From Teratosphaeria epicoccoides (Eukaryota; Ascomycota; Dothideomycetes; Mycosphaerellales; Teratosphaeriaceae): a DNA stretch of 64,000 bases. The translations under genes and the position numbers were made by a program. Below, in pieces: positions 10,448-21,062 of this stretch. The notes under the pieces were generated by a model. The model had not been told where the DNA came from. It searched no databases and worked only from the letters and a program-made list of their open reading frames with translations. How positions within the stretch are numbered: position 1 is the stretch's first letter; each line of letters opens with the position of its first letter. Location: contig JADDMT010000104.1 in NCBI GenBank assembly GCA_021401465.1, forward strand, positions 40,663 to 104,662. Direction: 5' to 3'.

Positions 10448-11666
10448 TCGCCGCGATCCTGGTGGCAGTCATGACATCGGTGACTCGTGGATCAGTGAGC
10501 GAATGGCTCAATCTACGCGTATCGTACACTCGACTCGGCGAGTACGCTGCAACACCGACCGGCACGGAAACCAACGGGCCCGCAAAATTGCGACCTACAC
10601 ACATTCGAAAGCACATGATCTTTTTCACTTTTATTTCAATCACTTCTCACGAAGCTACCTGCAACAATGATACCCAATTGAGCAACGCGTGGCTACTGGA
10701 CGGCTGAGACCAAAAGTTGGCGTCAGTAATAGCGGATTACTTGTATACGCCACCCGCGCAATTTAGTTGGTGGCAGCCTCCGACATACAACATAAACACA
10801 AAAGCCAGTATTCTGCGCGTGTCATACGATATCAGCGTTCCTGTTCCATTCGAGCGGCAGCACGGACCAGCGCGGCGTTATACGGTCTATTGCGGAATTG
10901 GCATTTGAGCGGTTGGATTCATGGGCGCAGAAAAATCGAGCAGGTCTCGTCTGTCGAGTGTTGGTTTCACGAGAGCTTGCTCACGCTTGCATGACACAGG
11001 AGATATTTGGAGCGGACATTTGCATTTCCGCTTGGATGTTTCATGGCTCTCTTGAGCACATTGGGAGCTATGGCAGGCTTGTGTGGTAATACGGCATGAT
11101 GACGGCAGATGCACGACTTGTATGAATAATGACTGGAACGGAGATGGATATGCTGATGACGGAACTTGGCTACGGGGAGACAGACTTTCAGGATCATGAT
11201 GATGGTCAGGCCGGAGGAGGGCCGTTTAGGCTGCCGAACGGAGAGCGTCTAGCTTGTTGCCTTGGGTCTGCATACTAATTAGGTAGCACATTACATCCCA
11301 CTACGCAGAGCAAGTCTTGTTTGTCTCTATCGAGTGCTCTTCTCATCGAGCATCCCCTCCCTCACATCTTTCATACTAATGGCCGAACACCGCGGCCCAC
11401 ACGGACGAACAGTGTCTGACACGAGGCTTGCCGCGCCGGTCAGTTGCAAACAGCACGGACCAGTCCTGATTGTGAAGCTGCTACACGCATCTTGCTGCAA
11501 GCATCCTGCCGCAAGCATCCTGCTGCGCAGAGCAGGCTCAATATCTCGTCCGCAGCTTTTGGACTTTGCCTATCCTGCCACCGTTGCGGACCAGATGCAG
11601 CTGATCGCAACACAGAAGCTTGCAATCCTGGCGTTGAGAGACGTTTGCGTCGATTCCAAACTCAGA
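10448..11666. other. intergenic stretch
   Basis: About 1.2 kb between convergent genes. It contains A/T-rich 3' flank sequence near 10615-10650 and the short tandem repeat at 11487-11528, and no supported coding region. Confidence 0.5.
11487..11528 (+). repeat. 3 x 14-bp tandem repeat
   Basis: Three adjacent near-identical 14-base units: GCATCTTGCTGCAA, GCATCCTGCCGCAA, GCATCCTGCTGCGC. It lies just downstream of the F-box-like gene, in probable 3' flank. Confidence 0.8.
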
Positions 11667-12446
11667 TTACAGCCCCAGCGGCAGTCTGCGATCCTGCGCT
11701 CTGCTCGCTGAGCACACGTCCCTGCCACCCCCGCATCGGGCGCCACGGACCAAATCTTTCACGCCTCGGCCAGCATCCTGCAGATCGACCACCAGAGCTG
11801 CTTGCGCTGGCTTGCCGCTCTCCTGCATCCGTATATGCCTTAGCGTCTGCAGAAAGTCGTGCTGTGGACTTCCTGGTTCTGTCCCGTACGTGACCAAGGC
11901 GTTGGCCGGGATGCGTTCTAAAATCTGGGCAACGACGTTGTAGTCTTTGTAGTCTGATATGTGTAGTGGCGTGAGCTTCTGACTTGGATACTGCTTCCGG
12001 TAGATCATGGCGATGCGCATCGTCCTCAGTGAGATCAAAGCTTCGAAAGGCGCGAAGTCAACGTCTGCGTAGGAGGCATTAAAGTAGTTCGTGCAGTCCA
12101 GAACTACACAAAGATGCTCCAATTTCTCTAGCACCCTCCGTGGCAGTCGAGACTCGGAGATGGTCGGCCAGCATGTGTCGTGCGCATTGACAGAGATGCA
12201 TATCTCGTTCTCGCTCAACAAAAGCCTGTCGACTTCATAGTAGATCTGTCTGCATGTCCGCAGGAGAGCCGGCGTGATGGCAGGCTGTATGACCTTGCGA
12301 TCTGTCTTGGTCGAGATCAGGCTAAGAACTCCTGTGGGTGCCAGCGCGTACTCGTAGATTCGTAGTCGTAATTCGGAGGGTAGGTCGAAGAGGCGGAATG
12401 CGCCGGCAGAGGCCGTAATGTGAGGCTCAGGCGTGAGAACCAGCAT
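11667..12446 (-). CDS. F-box/2EXR-like orphan protein
   Basis: Single-exon gene for 259 residues from the ATG at 12446. Near the N-terminus is FRLFDLPSELRLRIYEYAL, the Leu-Pro-x-Glu-[IL]-R-x-x-I-Y/L-E-x-[AV] signature of the large fungal family of F-box-like/2EXR proteins. It is followed by the usual LLRTCRQIYYE block (about residues 75-85). These proteins are expanded in Pezizomycotina and mostly uncharacterised; true F-box members recruit substrates to SCF ubiquitin ligases. The last 40 residues (Gly/Arg-rich) look less conserved and may reflect a missed 3' intron or a drifting end. The upstream region holds the 39-bp inverted-repeat element at 12761-12799. Confidence 0.7.
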   Translation of the reverse strand: MLVLTPEPHITASAGAFRLFDLPSELRLRIYEYALAPTGVLSLISTKTDRKVIQPAITPALLRTCRQIYYEVDRLLLSENEICISVNAHDTCWPTISESRLPRRVLEKLEHLCVVLDCTNYFNASYADVDFAPFEALISLRTMRIAMIYRKQYPSQKLTPLHISDYKDYNVVAQILERIPANALVTYGTEPGSPQHDFLQTLRHIRMQESGKPAQAALVVDLQDAGRGVKDLVRGARCGGGRDVCSASRAQDRRLPLGL

Positions 12447-12760
12447 TGCAGAAGTCGAAGTGCTCGACCGATGGGTTTGGAGCTCCAAGGTGATCTTTGA
12501 CGATGTTCTTATATCTCAGGCATCATTCACTTTCCCAGAGGAGCAGAGAGGCGGTGAGTAACCAGGGATCGTAACACAGCGCGGAGTTGCGGAGATGCGT
12601 GCGTCAGCATAATTTGGTCACCAACTTCATGATGTAGGATAATACGAGATATCAGGCCACAATAGTAGCGTAGCACGTCGCCGTCGGGATCAGCTGCATG
12701 ATGAGTGTACCGACCTCGTGGAGACTTGGAGTGGAGGTGCGTGGGGGCGGCGGCCCGGCT

Positions 12761-12799
12761 GTCGTTGGGGTAAACACGATGCGTCATAGGTTGTTTACA
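12761..12799. promoter_or_regulatory. 39-bp element with GTAAACA/TGTTTAC inverted repeat, copy A
   Basis: GTAAACA at 12770-12776 and its exact reverse complement TGTTTAC at 12792-12798 flank TGCGTCATA. A second copy at 25005-25043 matches at 34 of 39 positions with identical spacing. It lies between the divergent F-box-like gene and the MFS pseudogene. GTAAACA fits the forkhead consensus and TGCGTCA resembles an AP-1/CREB half-site; regulatory function is inferred. Confidence 0.5.
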
Positions 12800-13112
12800 G
12801 GTTTGCGCCGGCATTGAACGTACAGTCTACTGCTGGATACGACATCGTATCAACAGGCTTGCGAATTGCCCAAACATGTGGGTTGCACGACGGGTATGTG
12901 CGGAAACCGCTCGCTCCAAAAGCCGTCCCCTGGAGCTTGGGCAGCGCGCGCGGCGGGTCAAATGCCGCAAGGGGCCTGACCTAGCAGAACGAGTGCACCA
13001 CAAAGGCCGATGTATCCCAGGGACTTTCGCATTACGTTAGCCAGCAAGATTTCCCTGCTCGCATTAGTACTTCGCCAACATCGTTGCATAGCAAGACGTG
13101 CTCACGGTCGTC

Positions 13113-15109
13113 ATGGCAGCTTCCGCTATGGACGCCCCAGGTCGAGACGAAAAAGCCATGGCATCTGTGCAGGATACAGCTTGGGGTTCTGACACCAGCG
13201 ACTCGCTCGCAAGAACAGAAGGCGAGGCGACGGAAGAAAGTGCTGAGCCAGAAGTTGACAAGATGGGTAACCCAGCACCGAAGTATCCGTAACGTCCCCT
13301 GGAAGTGCTCTGTTCCTGGGTGGCTATCCTTTTTGCTGTGTTTCTGGTCAGCTTGGTATGTGACGATGCCTCAGCGCTGGAATGTCAGGGGCTCTATGCT
13401 AATCCAGCGCGCCAAGGACAAAACGGTTGTTTCCACCGCCGTGCCAGCGATTACCAACGATTTCGACAGTCTCGACGACATTGGATGGCGCGTGGAGCCA
13501 CGAATTTCTACGTCAAGAGGACACCAATCGCTGACCCGTGGTATCTGCTCGTTAGGTACGGCAGCGCCTTCTTCTTCACCAGCGCCTGCTGCCAGCTCCT
13601 CATTGGCAAGGTGTACACCTTCTGCACGCCCAAGTACGTTTTCTTGACCAACATCTTCATCTTCGAGGTTGGCTCTGCACTGTGCGGTGCCGCGTCCAAC
13701 TCTACCGCTTTCATTCTAGGAAGAGCTGTCGCCGGATTTGCTGCAGCTGGCGTGCAGGTGGGCAATGTGATTATCCTTACATCGATCGTGCCGTTGAAAG
13801 ATCGACCAAAATACATGGGTTTTCTTGGCTTGTGAGTATTTGTGATAGATCGTTTGTGCAGGACTACACTGACGCTAAACCAGAGTCATGGGAGTATCTG
13901 CCGTCATTGGCCCGTTGCTTGGAGGCGCATTCACCTCCAATGTTTCCTGGCGATGGTGCTTCTACAGTAGGACACTTCTTTGAAATTAAATGCTCGGCGC
14001 ACTGACACCAGACGTCGTTAACCTTCCCATCGGCGGTTTCGCGCTGATCGTGATCTTTTTGATCCTCAAGCCATTTCCGCCCGTCAAGCCAGACATGCCG
14101 ATACTCAAGCGTCTGAGGAATCTCGATCTGCCAGGCGAATTCTTCCTCATCCCGAGCGTCGTTGCACTCCTGCTTGCTCTACAGTGGGGCAACACGGCCT
14201 ACGCTTGGCGTAGTGGACGTATCATCGCGCTCTTTGTGGCGTTTGGTGCGTGTGCCATTGCGTTCGTGGCCGTTGAGGCGCTTATGCAGAAGACTGCCAC
14301 CATATCCAGCAGGCTCATCAAGAACCGCAGTATCATTGCTGGTGGGTCACTGCATACTCAACGTGGAGCAGTGCGGAAGGCTGATTGTATCGCCAGGTAT
14401 GCTGTTCCAGTTCTGCCAGACTTCTGCAATGATGCTCATGCTCTATCATATTCCTACATGGCTCCAAGCCATTCGTGGAGACTCGGCGGTCAGATCTGGC
14501 GTCCATACGATCCCCCTGGTGCTCTCTCTGATCATCTCCAGCATCCTCACTGGTCGACTCATCTCCAAGATCGGGTACTATACTCCTTTTGGCATTGCAT
14601 CGTCAGTGATGATGTCCGTTAGCGGCGGACTCATCAGCACCTGGTCTATCGACACCATGTCCGGCAAGTGGATCGGGTATCAGATCGTTCTTGGCGTTGG
14701 CCTCGGTATGGGCATGCAAGTGGCTACTCTAGCAGCGCAGACGGTCCTTGATCGTGTCGACGTCCCGATCGGAATGACACTCATGTTCTTTATGCAGGGA
14801 CTCGGCTCCGCAGTCTTTGTGTCCGTGGGTGTTAATGTCTTGACCACGCAACTCAAGCATAGGCTGGCTGGCCTTGATCAGCTCAACGTCGTGAGCATGG
14901 GTGCCACGGAGTTCCGTAAGACTGTCCCAGCCGCGCTGCTCCCGCAGGTACTAGTCGCCTAGAACAAGTCGCTTAGACAGGTCTTCGTTGTTAGCATTTG
15001 TCTATTAAGCATTGCGGTGATTGGAGCTGTCTTCATTGAATTGAAATCAGTCAAGGGAAGGTCAGAGCTCGCCGGTCATCGCAGCGGCCACGAAGGGGCC
15101 GGTAAATAG
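13113..15109 (+). pseudogene. MFS drug/metabolite exporter (DHA2-type, 14 TM), broken
   Basis: Splice model in consistent phase: 13113-13355, 13417-13487, 13556-13831, 13884-13966, 14012-14341, 14397-15109 (490 codons). After a 60-residue acidic N-terminus it shows family landmarks of 14-TM exporters: VFLVSLDKTVVSTAVPAIT, FDSLDDIGW, then GRAVAGFAAAGVQ, and GVGLGMGMQVATLAAQTV near the end. These pumps export secondary metabolites or drugs from the plasma membrane. Two in-frame stops interrupt it: TAA at 13290-13292, just before TM1, and TAG at 14960-14962, at the usual Ala-Tyr-Asn before the last helix; coding character continues past both. Intron 2 (13488-13555) only fits with a GC donor. It heads the metabolite cluster and was probably its exporter. 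The family is firm, and loss of function is very likely. Confidence 0.85.
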
Positions 15110-15755
15110 CCTAGGATCAAGAAAGAGGCGGGCAAAACAACGAAGCATGTCCAAAACGCAGGACGTATGTAGCATGCATGGGACAAGATGCCATCGTGAA
15201 ATAATAGACACGCTGAGCCACATAATGAGGTAGACCTCAGTCGTGTACGACCAGTCGAGAGATCTGCGTCGAGGCAGCTTCTGCGAATTCTTGATCCACC
15301 TATATCGTGTACCCACTAGATTCCAAGAGCCCAAGTCGTCTGCTTGGTGGTGATAACAAGTGATATGCATGCCAAGATCATTGCAGCTATTGTTAAGCAA
15401 AACATACATGGTTACAGACAGCAGTGTCACAACCGCGAAATGATATTCAGCAAGTATATATTTTTCCATCCCATACTCTCAGCAATACACCCTTCAAGAC
15501 CATAGATTTCTTAGTTAATTATCTTAGATCATAGCATAACTTCAAGCTATCATAATGTCCACGGACGGTCAGAGCTCCGTGCTTTTGAGGCTCCTATCGA
15601 CCCGGATTCCAGTACTCGCAAAGTCGCCCAAAATCGCCCAAAATCCGAGCGCGCGCCTGTCATGCCTACTGCCTCCTGCTTCCATTCGTGGCTCCCGGTC
15701 AGTGGAATCAGTGCGAGAATCTGGTGTCTAGGATGTCAAGCTGCGGAATGTCCGC
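15110..15755. other. intergenic stretch, AT-rich patch and 10-bp tandem repeat
   Basis: Spacer between the MFS and DMATS pseudogenes. Around 15480-15560 the sequence is strongly AT-rich. TCGCCCAAAA is repeated twice in tandem at 15624-15643. No coding region is supported. Confidence 0.5.
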
Positions 15756-17291
15756 ATGCCGACGTTACAAAAGGCTACGCACTCGACGCGAGCCTTGCTC
15801 AACAGCAGGATCTTCACCTCAGATCTCATCATGGCGCCTGGATTGTACATTGACCCCTTCGTCACCGCGTCCGCTCCCTGCGGCGTGCAAGAGCCTGCGG
15901 GCGGAATCAGCAAAGCTGTCAGTGCCCACCTTCACGATGAGACGCAAATCGACCGCCATGCTCAGCTCCGCGTATACAATACTGTCGACCGCTTTTTGCC
16001 ACCGGGCGACGAAGACGAGAAGTATTGGTGGAAACTCGTCGGGCGCCATGTGGCGATGATGATGCACGAGGCAGGCTACTCCATCGAGCGCCAGACGCAG
16101 CTTTTGCAATTCCATCGCTTCCGTATCGTTCCACTGCTCGGGCCCAGGCCAATCTCCACGACGCCCTGGTTCAGAAGCCGCGTCGCGCCGGGCGCTGGTG
16201 ACGGCACTCCGATCGGCTACAGCTGGAAGTGGAGCACTGGCAGCGGCAAGCCTACCATCCGCCATTACATGGAGCCCCTGGGAAGCTTGACGGGCACGCT
16301 AGCGGATCCTTTGAATGAGTGGGCGCCAAAGCAGTCTTTGTTGCAGTTGGCCGCAGACTTTCCTAATACTGATTTGTCTGCCTTCTAGAAGTATGCGGAG
16401 CATCTACGGCCATTCTCGCCCGACTCTTCAACGCGGCAGAAGTACATAGCTTCGGCTGTCCTTCTTGGGCTCGAAATGCCAGCTGAGTCAGACCGCGTCG
16501 ATGGAATGGCCGGACTCATTGTGAAGGTGCCTGATCAAGTACGAGAGCTTCTGCCAACAATCATCCCTGCTGCGATGAAGGACGTCTACGGCGAAGATGT
16601 CTGCCTTGACGCTCTTCATGCTGCTCGCGACTTTATTGACAACGATCCGCAGCTTTCGGTCAATGGCACCATGGCGCTGGACTGCATTAAGCCGGAGAAG
16701 TCTCGCTTCAAGTTCTACACGATGAATACAGGATCTTCGTTCGACCATATCGCATCTGTCATGAGCCTTGGCGGCCGTAAAGCCGTCCCGCATACTGTTT
16801 TGGAGAGGCTCCGCGAGCTATGGTACGGCTTGAAGGGTTTGCCACTCGACTTTCCAACTTCATCGGAGGCTCACGATATGCATGCGGGCGACTTTGCAGA
16901 CCAACGTGCTCAGCCAGGCAATGCTTCTGGGTTGAGCTTCTACTTCGACCTGCAGCCAAATTCCTCACTCCCCGATGTTAAGATGCAGGTTGACTTAAGC
17001 AAACATGCCACGAACGACTGGGCTGCCGCGCAGGTCGTCGTGAATTTCTTGCGCCGCCATGGTCAAGGTCAGTATACAGACGCGTTCTTGAGAGTATTGC
17101 AGGGTATGGTCCCGAAGGAGGAGCTGCAAGCGAGTCGCGGAATTCTAGCCTACTTCTCGTTCTCTATCAAAGGACATGAAGTAGAGATCAAATCATACTT
17201 TAACCCTCAAGCCTACCGACGACACTCCAAGCACATTTCACTACTGGAGCTCACTCCGCCGCGGAGGTCAAGGCGCAGCTGCTTCGAATGA
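15756..17291 (+). pseudogene. DMATS-family aromatic prenyltransferase, one nonsense codon
   Basis: A single frame from 15756 to 17291 is interrupted once, by TAG at 16386-16388. It contains the ABBA/DMATS prenyltransferase landmarks: KYWWKLVGRHVAMMMHEAGY, FHRFRIVPLLGPRP, GTPIGYSWKWSTGSGKPTIR (the residue set contacting the prenyl diphosphate), MEPLG-LTGT-ADPLNEWAPKQ, and in the second half LSFYFDLQPNSSLPDVK and the FLRRHGQGQYTDAF block. The start could be 15756 or the second Met at 15831 (MAPGLY). Length without the stop is about 490-510 residues, slightly longer than usual. The stop falls between NTDLSAF and KYAEHLRPF, both conserved and in frame, so it is a true nonsense change and not an intron edge. 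The enzyme would have transferred a dimethylallyl group to the aromatic polyketide. Confidence 0.87.
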
Positions 17292-17783
17292 TGCGTGCGG
17301 AGAGCAATACCTTGAATTACTCTAGAATATGAATGGTGGAAACGTTTCTAGGTCTCACTTTCTTTCGCACAGCTGCACTTCTCGGATTATCGAATTCCAG
17401 ATTTCCAGATTCCGTATTGATTCCCATAACTTGTACCCCGTTCGGGTCTAATGTTTTGTCTGCCGACAACCATACAAATGATCGGAGAGACAGCTTGTGG
17501 AGGATGGCCTGGCAAGCCACTTCGTCGGCTGTGCTTCGCACGGATGTTGTACGCAGCCATAGGGATCCTCTGATGCAGAGCCCGACCTATCTGCGAGGTC
17601 CTCGGATTTTGTCGCACGTGAGGCTCAATACCGGGGTTTGAACTCCTTCTGGAGTTCGCATGGGTCGTTGAACGCCGCTGCTGAGGGACTGAAGACGACG
17701 TTACGATGACCATCCTCACACCCCCAGGCAATTTCATAGCGAGAAACAGCTTAGTCCCACAGCACCAGCGGGAGCTTTCAAAT
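17292..17783. other. intergenic stretch
   Basis: Spacer between two co-oriented cluster pseudogenes. No supported coding sequence is seen. The frame upstream of the MbetaL gene from 17706 is open to an earlier ATG, but family homology begins at the ATG at 17784. Confidence 0.5.
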
Positions 17784-18805
17784 ATGGCTTTGAGGATTCC
17801 ATTCGACGAAGGGTTTTGGTATGACTACCTCTCAGGTCAAAGTAATCAGCTTCCGATGCTGGGCGACGTAGATGAAGTGTCTGGGAGAGTGGTGAGGGTC
17901 AACGCTGGTAACCCGGGACATATGCAGCTGCAGGGCACGAACACGTACATCGTGGGAACCGGCCCGAAACGCATTTTGATTGACACTGGAGAGGTGAGCC
18001 TAACAGGCTGCGTGCAAGCTCAAGGCTGGACCTAAGATTCATGTGCGCTTAGGGAGCACCAGTGTGGATATCACGCATCGTCAAGCTACTGAAGGAGAAG
18101 CATGTTGAACTGGAGTATATTTTGATCACGCATTGGCATGGAGATCATACCGGAGGCGTGCCCGACCTTATCGCGTATGACAACACTATGGCAACGAAGG
18201 TTTACAAGCATATGCCAGATTATTTTCAACAAGAGATCTCGGACGGACAGACGTTCCGCGTGGAGGGCGCTACAGTCCGCGCGCTGTACACCCCCGGCCA
18301 TGCGGTTGACCATATGTGCTTCCGTCTGGAAGAAGAGAATGCCCTATTCACAGGCGACAATGTGCTCGGCCATGGGTTCTCGGTTGTGCAAGATCTGACG
18401 ACGTATTTGAGGAGCCTGCAGCGAATGGAGGCGGAAGGCTGCGCAATCGGCTATCCTGGACATGGTGCTCGGATCGAAGCTCTCCCCGCCAAGATGAAAG
18501 AGTACATTCGGCATAAAGAGGTCCGCGTCAATCAAGTATATACTGTCCTGGTCCGGACCAAGTCTGAGGTGGATCGGATTGGTCAGGCAGGTAGAGGAGG
18601 CTTGACATTACAAGAGATCATCAAATCGATATACGGCGATGTCTCTGCAGATCTGGCAGAGAAGGCGTTGGCACCACTGTTGACGCAGGTGCTTTGAAAA
18701 TTGGCTGAGGATCTGCAAGTTGGCTTCGAGCCAGGCGAGCCCTCGAAGAGGAAGTGGTTCGCGCGGCGCGCCAGGCCTCTCAATAGACCTGTTCATACAG
18801 TCTAA
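17784..18805 (+). pseudogene. metallo-beta-lactamase-type thioesterase of an NR-PKS (AptB/MdpF-like), nonsense codon
   Basis: Exons 17784-17993 and 18053-18805 (59-nt intron). The protein begins MALRIPFDEGFWYDYL and carries the MbetaL fold: QLQGTNTYIVGTG, ILIDTGEGAP, the zinc motif THWHGDHTGG, the later metal ligands in YTPGHAVDHM and FTGDNVLGHG, and GYPGHGARI. This matches the discrete thioesterases that hydrolyse the chain off NR-PKSs lacking a TE domain (AptB, MdpF, AdaB and relatives). An in-frame TGA at 18695-18697 cuts off the conserved tail (KLAEDLQVGFEPG to KRKWFARR), which remains readable to the TAA at 18803-18805. The truncated 284-residue protein keeps all zinc ligands, so residual activity cannot be excluded, but the tail is conserved in the family. 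Confidence 0.88.
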
Positions 18806-19135
18806 GCAATGCTTGGAAGATCAGATGTCCCGTCATTTCCACAGAGGAAGTCACTCCTTTTTTTGTTAAAAAAAATGAAATTCTCCACTCCTCGGGAGTC
18901 TTCTAAAAACCCTTCTTTCCAGGTAAGCATCGTTCAATCGAGATCATCGCCAGCAAAATGGGTACAGAGACTTTGCTATCGGGACTAGTCGCCATGAAGC
19001 ACCGCATTCACTACAAGAGGGACTCAATGTAGCCAGAAGCCGTGTGTCTGTTCGACGGGAGCGTCGCCAGCCGACTGCCTTTACGCTGCAATTGCTCGGT
19101 CAAGCTGTGCTATGGCGTGACATCCTATGGTCCCT
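18806..19135. other. intergenic stretch between convergent pseudogenes
   Basis: Contains T7/A8 homopolymers near 18857-18875 and a small inverted repeat ACTCC-TCG-GGAGT near 18888. No coding sequence is seen. Confidence 0.5.
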
Positions 19136-21024
19136 TTAACATTGAAGACTTGCAAGACTTTTGCCAGCCCTCCATTTCAAGTACATGTCCATCCCTGATT
19201 GCTTGAACACGAAAAGCTGCCTCAAGCGCCAAGGCTTGTCCGGGTGCACGAGGCGAGGCTGTGGGTCTTCATCAGTGCATATGGACAGGGCGGAATGAGA
19301 ATTGCTTACCTCGAGTAGGCCGAAGAATGTGGGAATAAATTTATAGATCTCCATTTCTGCGACATGCTTGCCGATGCACCCACGCGCGCCGTGTCCGAAT
19401 GAGAGATCATGTGCATTCATTCTGTTGAGACGCTCCTCGTAGCGCTGCTTGGGTTCGCCGCGTGCCTGGAGCCAGCGAACGGGGTTGAACTCCTCGCAAT
19501 CCAGCCCGAAGATTGACTTGTCTCGCCCAATAAGGTCACCATGCATACCGATTATCACGCCTGCAGGTATCACTCGTCCGCCCGGCAAAACACATCCACC
19601 TTCTGGTTACTCGCGCTCCATCATCCCCATGAAGGCGAAATGCATTCTGAGGGCTTCCCTAGTCACGGCAACGCAGAAGGGTAATTCGAAGCGAGCCGTT
19701 CTGAATGGGACTGGGAAGATGTCACACTTTGCGTCGACCTCCTCAACGATCCGGTTTGCGATCCATGATTGCTTCAAAGCGTAGTAGATGGCCGTGCGAA
19801 GGATGACGGAAGTCGTATCGCTGCCAGCCACCAAATTGGCTTGTACATAGCCCACAAGCTGTCCATCAGAAATACTGGGGTCCTTGCGCTGCACATGCAT
19901 CTTGCAAGTTAGCTTGTCACGCTGCAGATATGTTTGGCACCATGATGAGTTGAGTTGTGTCTTTGCGAGACGCACCTGTGCTTCGAGAAAAGAAGACACG
20001 AAGTCCTGTGGCCTTGCCTCTTCCGTTGGTGCAGCCGATCTCTCTTCGTCCATGCGCTCTTGCAACATGCGCCGGCAACGAAGAGCGAATACAGCAGACT
20101 GTTTCGGCTTGAAGAATCTGGTCAGAGGATTCAGCCTGCAGATTCGGTCGATAATTGGCATGGCGAGAGCCTACGTAATTTAGTGGTCAGACCCTATGGT
20201 CATGCGCAAAGGTTGATACGGCGGAGCTGGACTCACAATGCCTCGATAGTCAAGGTCTTTTTGCAACTGCGTCAACACCCCATCAACGTCGCCTCCTGCT
20301 TTCATGAAGCCCAAGTTGCGGCTCATTGTCATCTCCAGGACGACGTCGAATGCGACTGTTCAATGTCAGCCATGGACCCGCATGCAAGACATCAAAAGGC
20401 GTACAATATTGGACCCAGTTATGATAGTCGCACGCACTGCCGGTTTCGATGAACAGCTCATGCCATCTGCCGTACAGAGTCTTCACATTCTGGTTGACAA
20501 ACGGCTCGAACTACATTGATCACATCCTCGACGGTGAAGCCCCTACCAATATGACCCTTGACATAGCGTATGCAGGTGCGACAGGCCGTCGGATGCGAGC
20601 ATGTGACTTGTTATCTGCGGATGCGAACATAGTAGGCTGCCTTTTGCCGTGGTACACTGGAGCCATGGCCTTGACCATGTCTGACTGTCCAGGGATCAGT
20701 GGACGTGCGCTTGCTCTGTACAACGATGAGGTCTGCAGGGCGAACCTTCTTGAAATTGGAATGAATACCATAGATCAGATCCACCGCGTTGGCATCCGAA
20801 CAACTGAGAGTCTTTGGTCCAACACGAATAAGCGTGCACTTGTAGTTCCGATGCAAGCCTGGCAGCTCCTCCTTAAACTTCCATCGCCAGACCTTGTATA
20901 GACGCCATATGTCCGTGACCTTCGCAAATAAGGGCCCAGGGATGTCCGCCAGACCAGGCTGAAATGCTTCACGGGCGAAGTGAGTGAACAGAAGCGCTGC
21001 AGCGCCTATGACAAGCCAGTACAT
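19136..21024 (-). pseudogene. cytochrome P450, pisatin-demethylase-like, one nonsense codon
   Basis: Seven-exon model in consistent phase (minus strand): 21024-20746, 20684-20547, 20510-20405, 20355-20237, 20170-19976, 19900-19310, 19258-19136; 517 codons. It starts with a membrane anchor (MYWLVIGAAALLF), then a proline hinge (DIPGPLFA), RRPVAPAYAMSRV, the I-helix oxygen site AGSDTT, a K-helix ExxR (TREALR), and the haem loop FGHGARGCIGK with its Cys ligand. A TAA at 19609-19607 interrupts it between GMMERE and PEGGCVLPGG, both conserved, so it is a nonsense mutation. One intron (20546-20511) is only 36 nt under this model. It would have oxidised the polyketide. Its start codon lies only about 40 bases from the truncated PKS, on the opposite strand. 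Confidence 0.85.
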
Positions 21025-21062
21025 TGGAGGTATAGCGTCATAGATCAGGAGTACCAGACAGG

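Noticed and set aside
16360..16400. The DMATS TAG as part of an intron acceptor (CTAATACTGATTTGTCTGCCTTCTAG looks like a 3' splice site)
   Set aside because: The residues before it (FPNTDLSAF) are conserved family sequence in the same frame as the residues after it, so splicing here would delete conserved protein.
13113..18805. Stop-codon readthrough as an explanation for the in-frame stops in the cluster genes
   Set aside because: Three different stop codons in four genes with unrelated contexts, together with a PKS deletion and frameshifts, fit gene decay better.
20520..20771. Frameshift in the P450 near 20690
   Set aside because: Explained fully by a 61-nt GT-AG intron (20745-20685) with a CTGAT branch site, giving the conserved FKKSDMVKAM junction.
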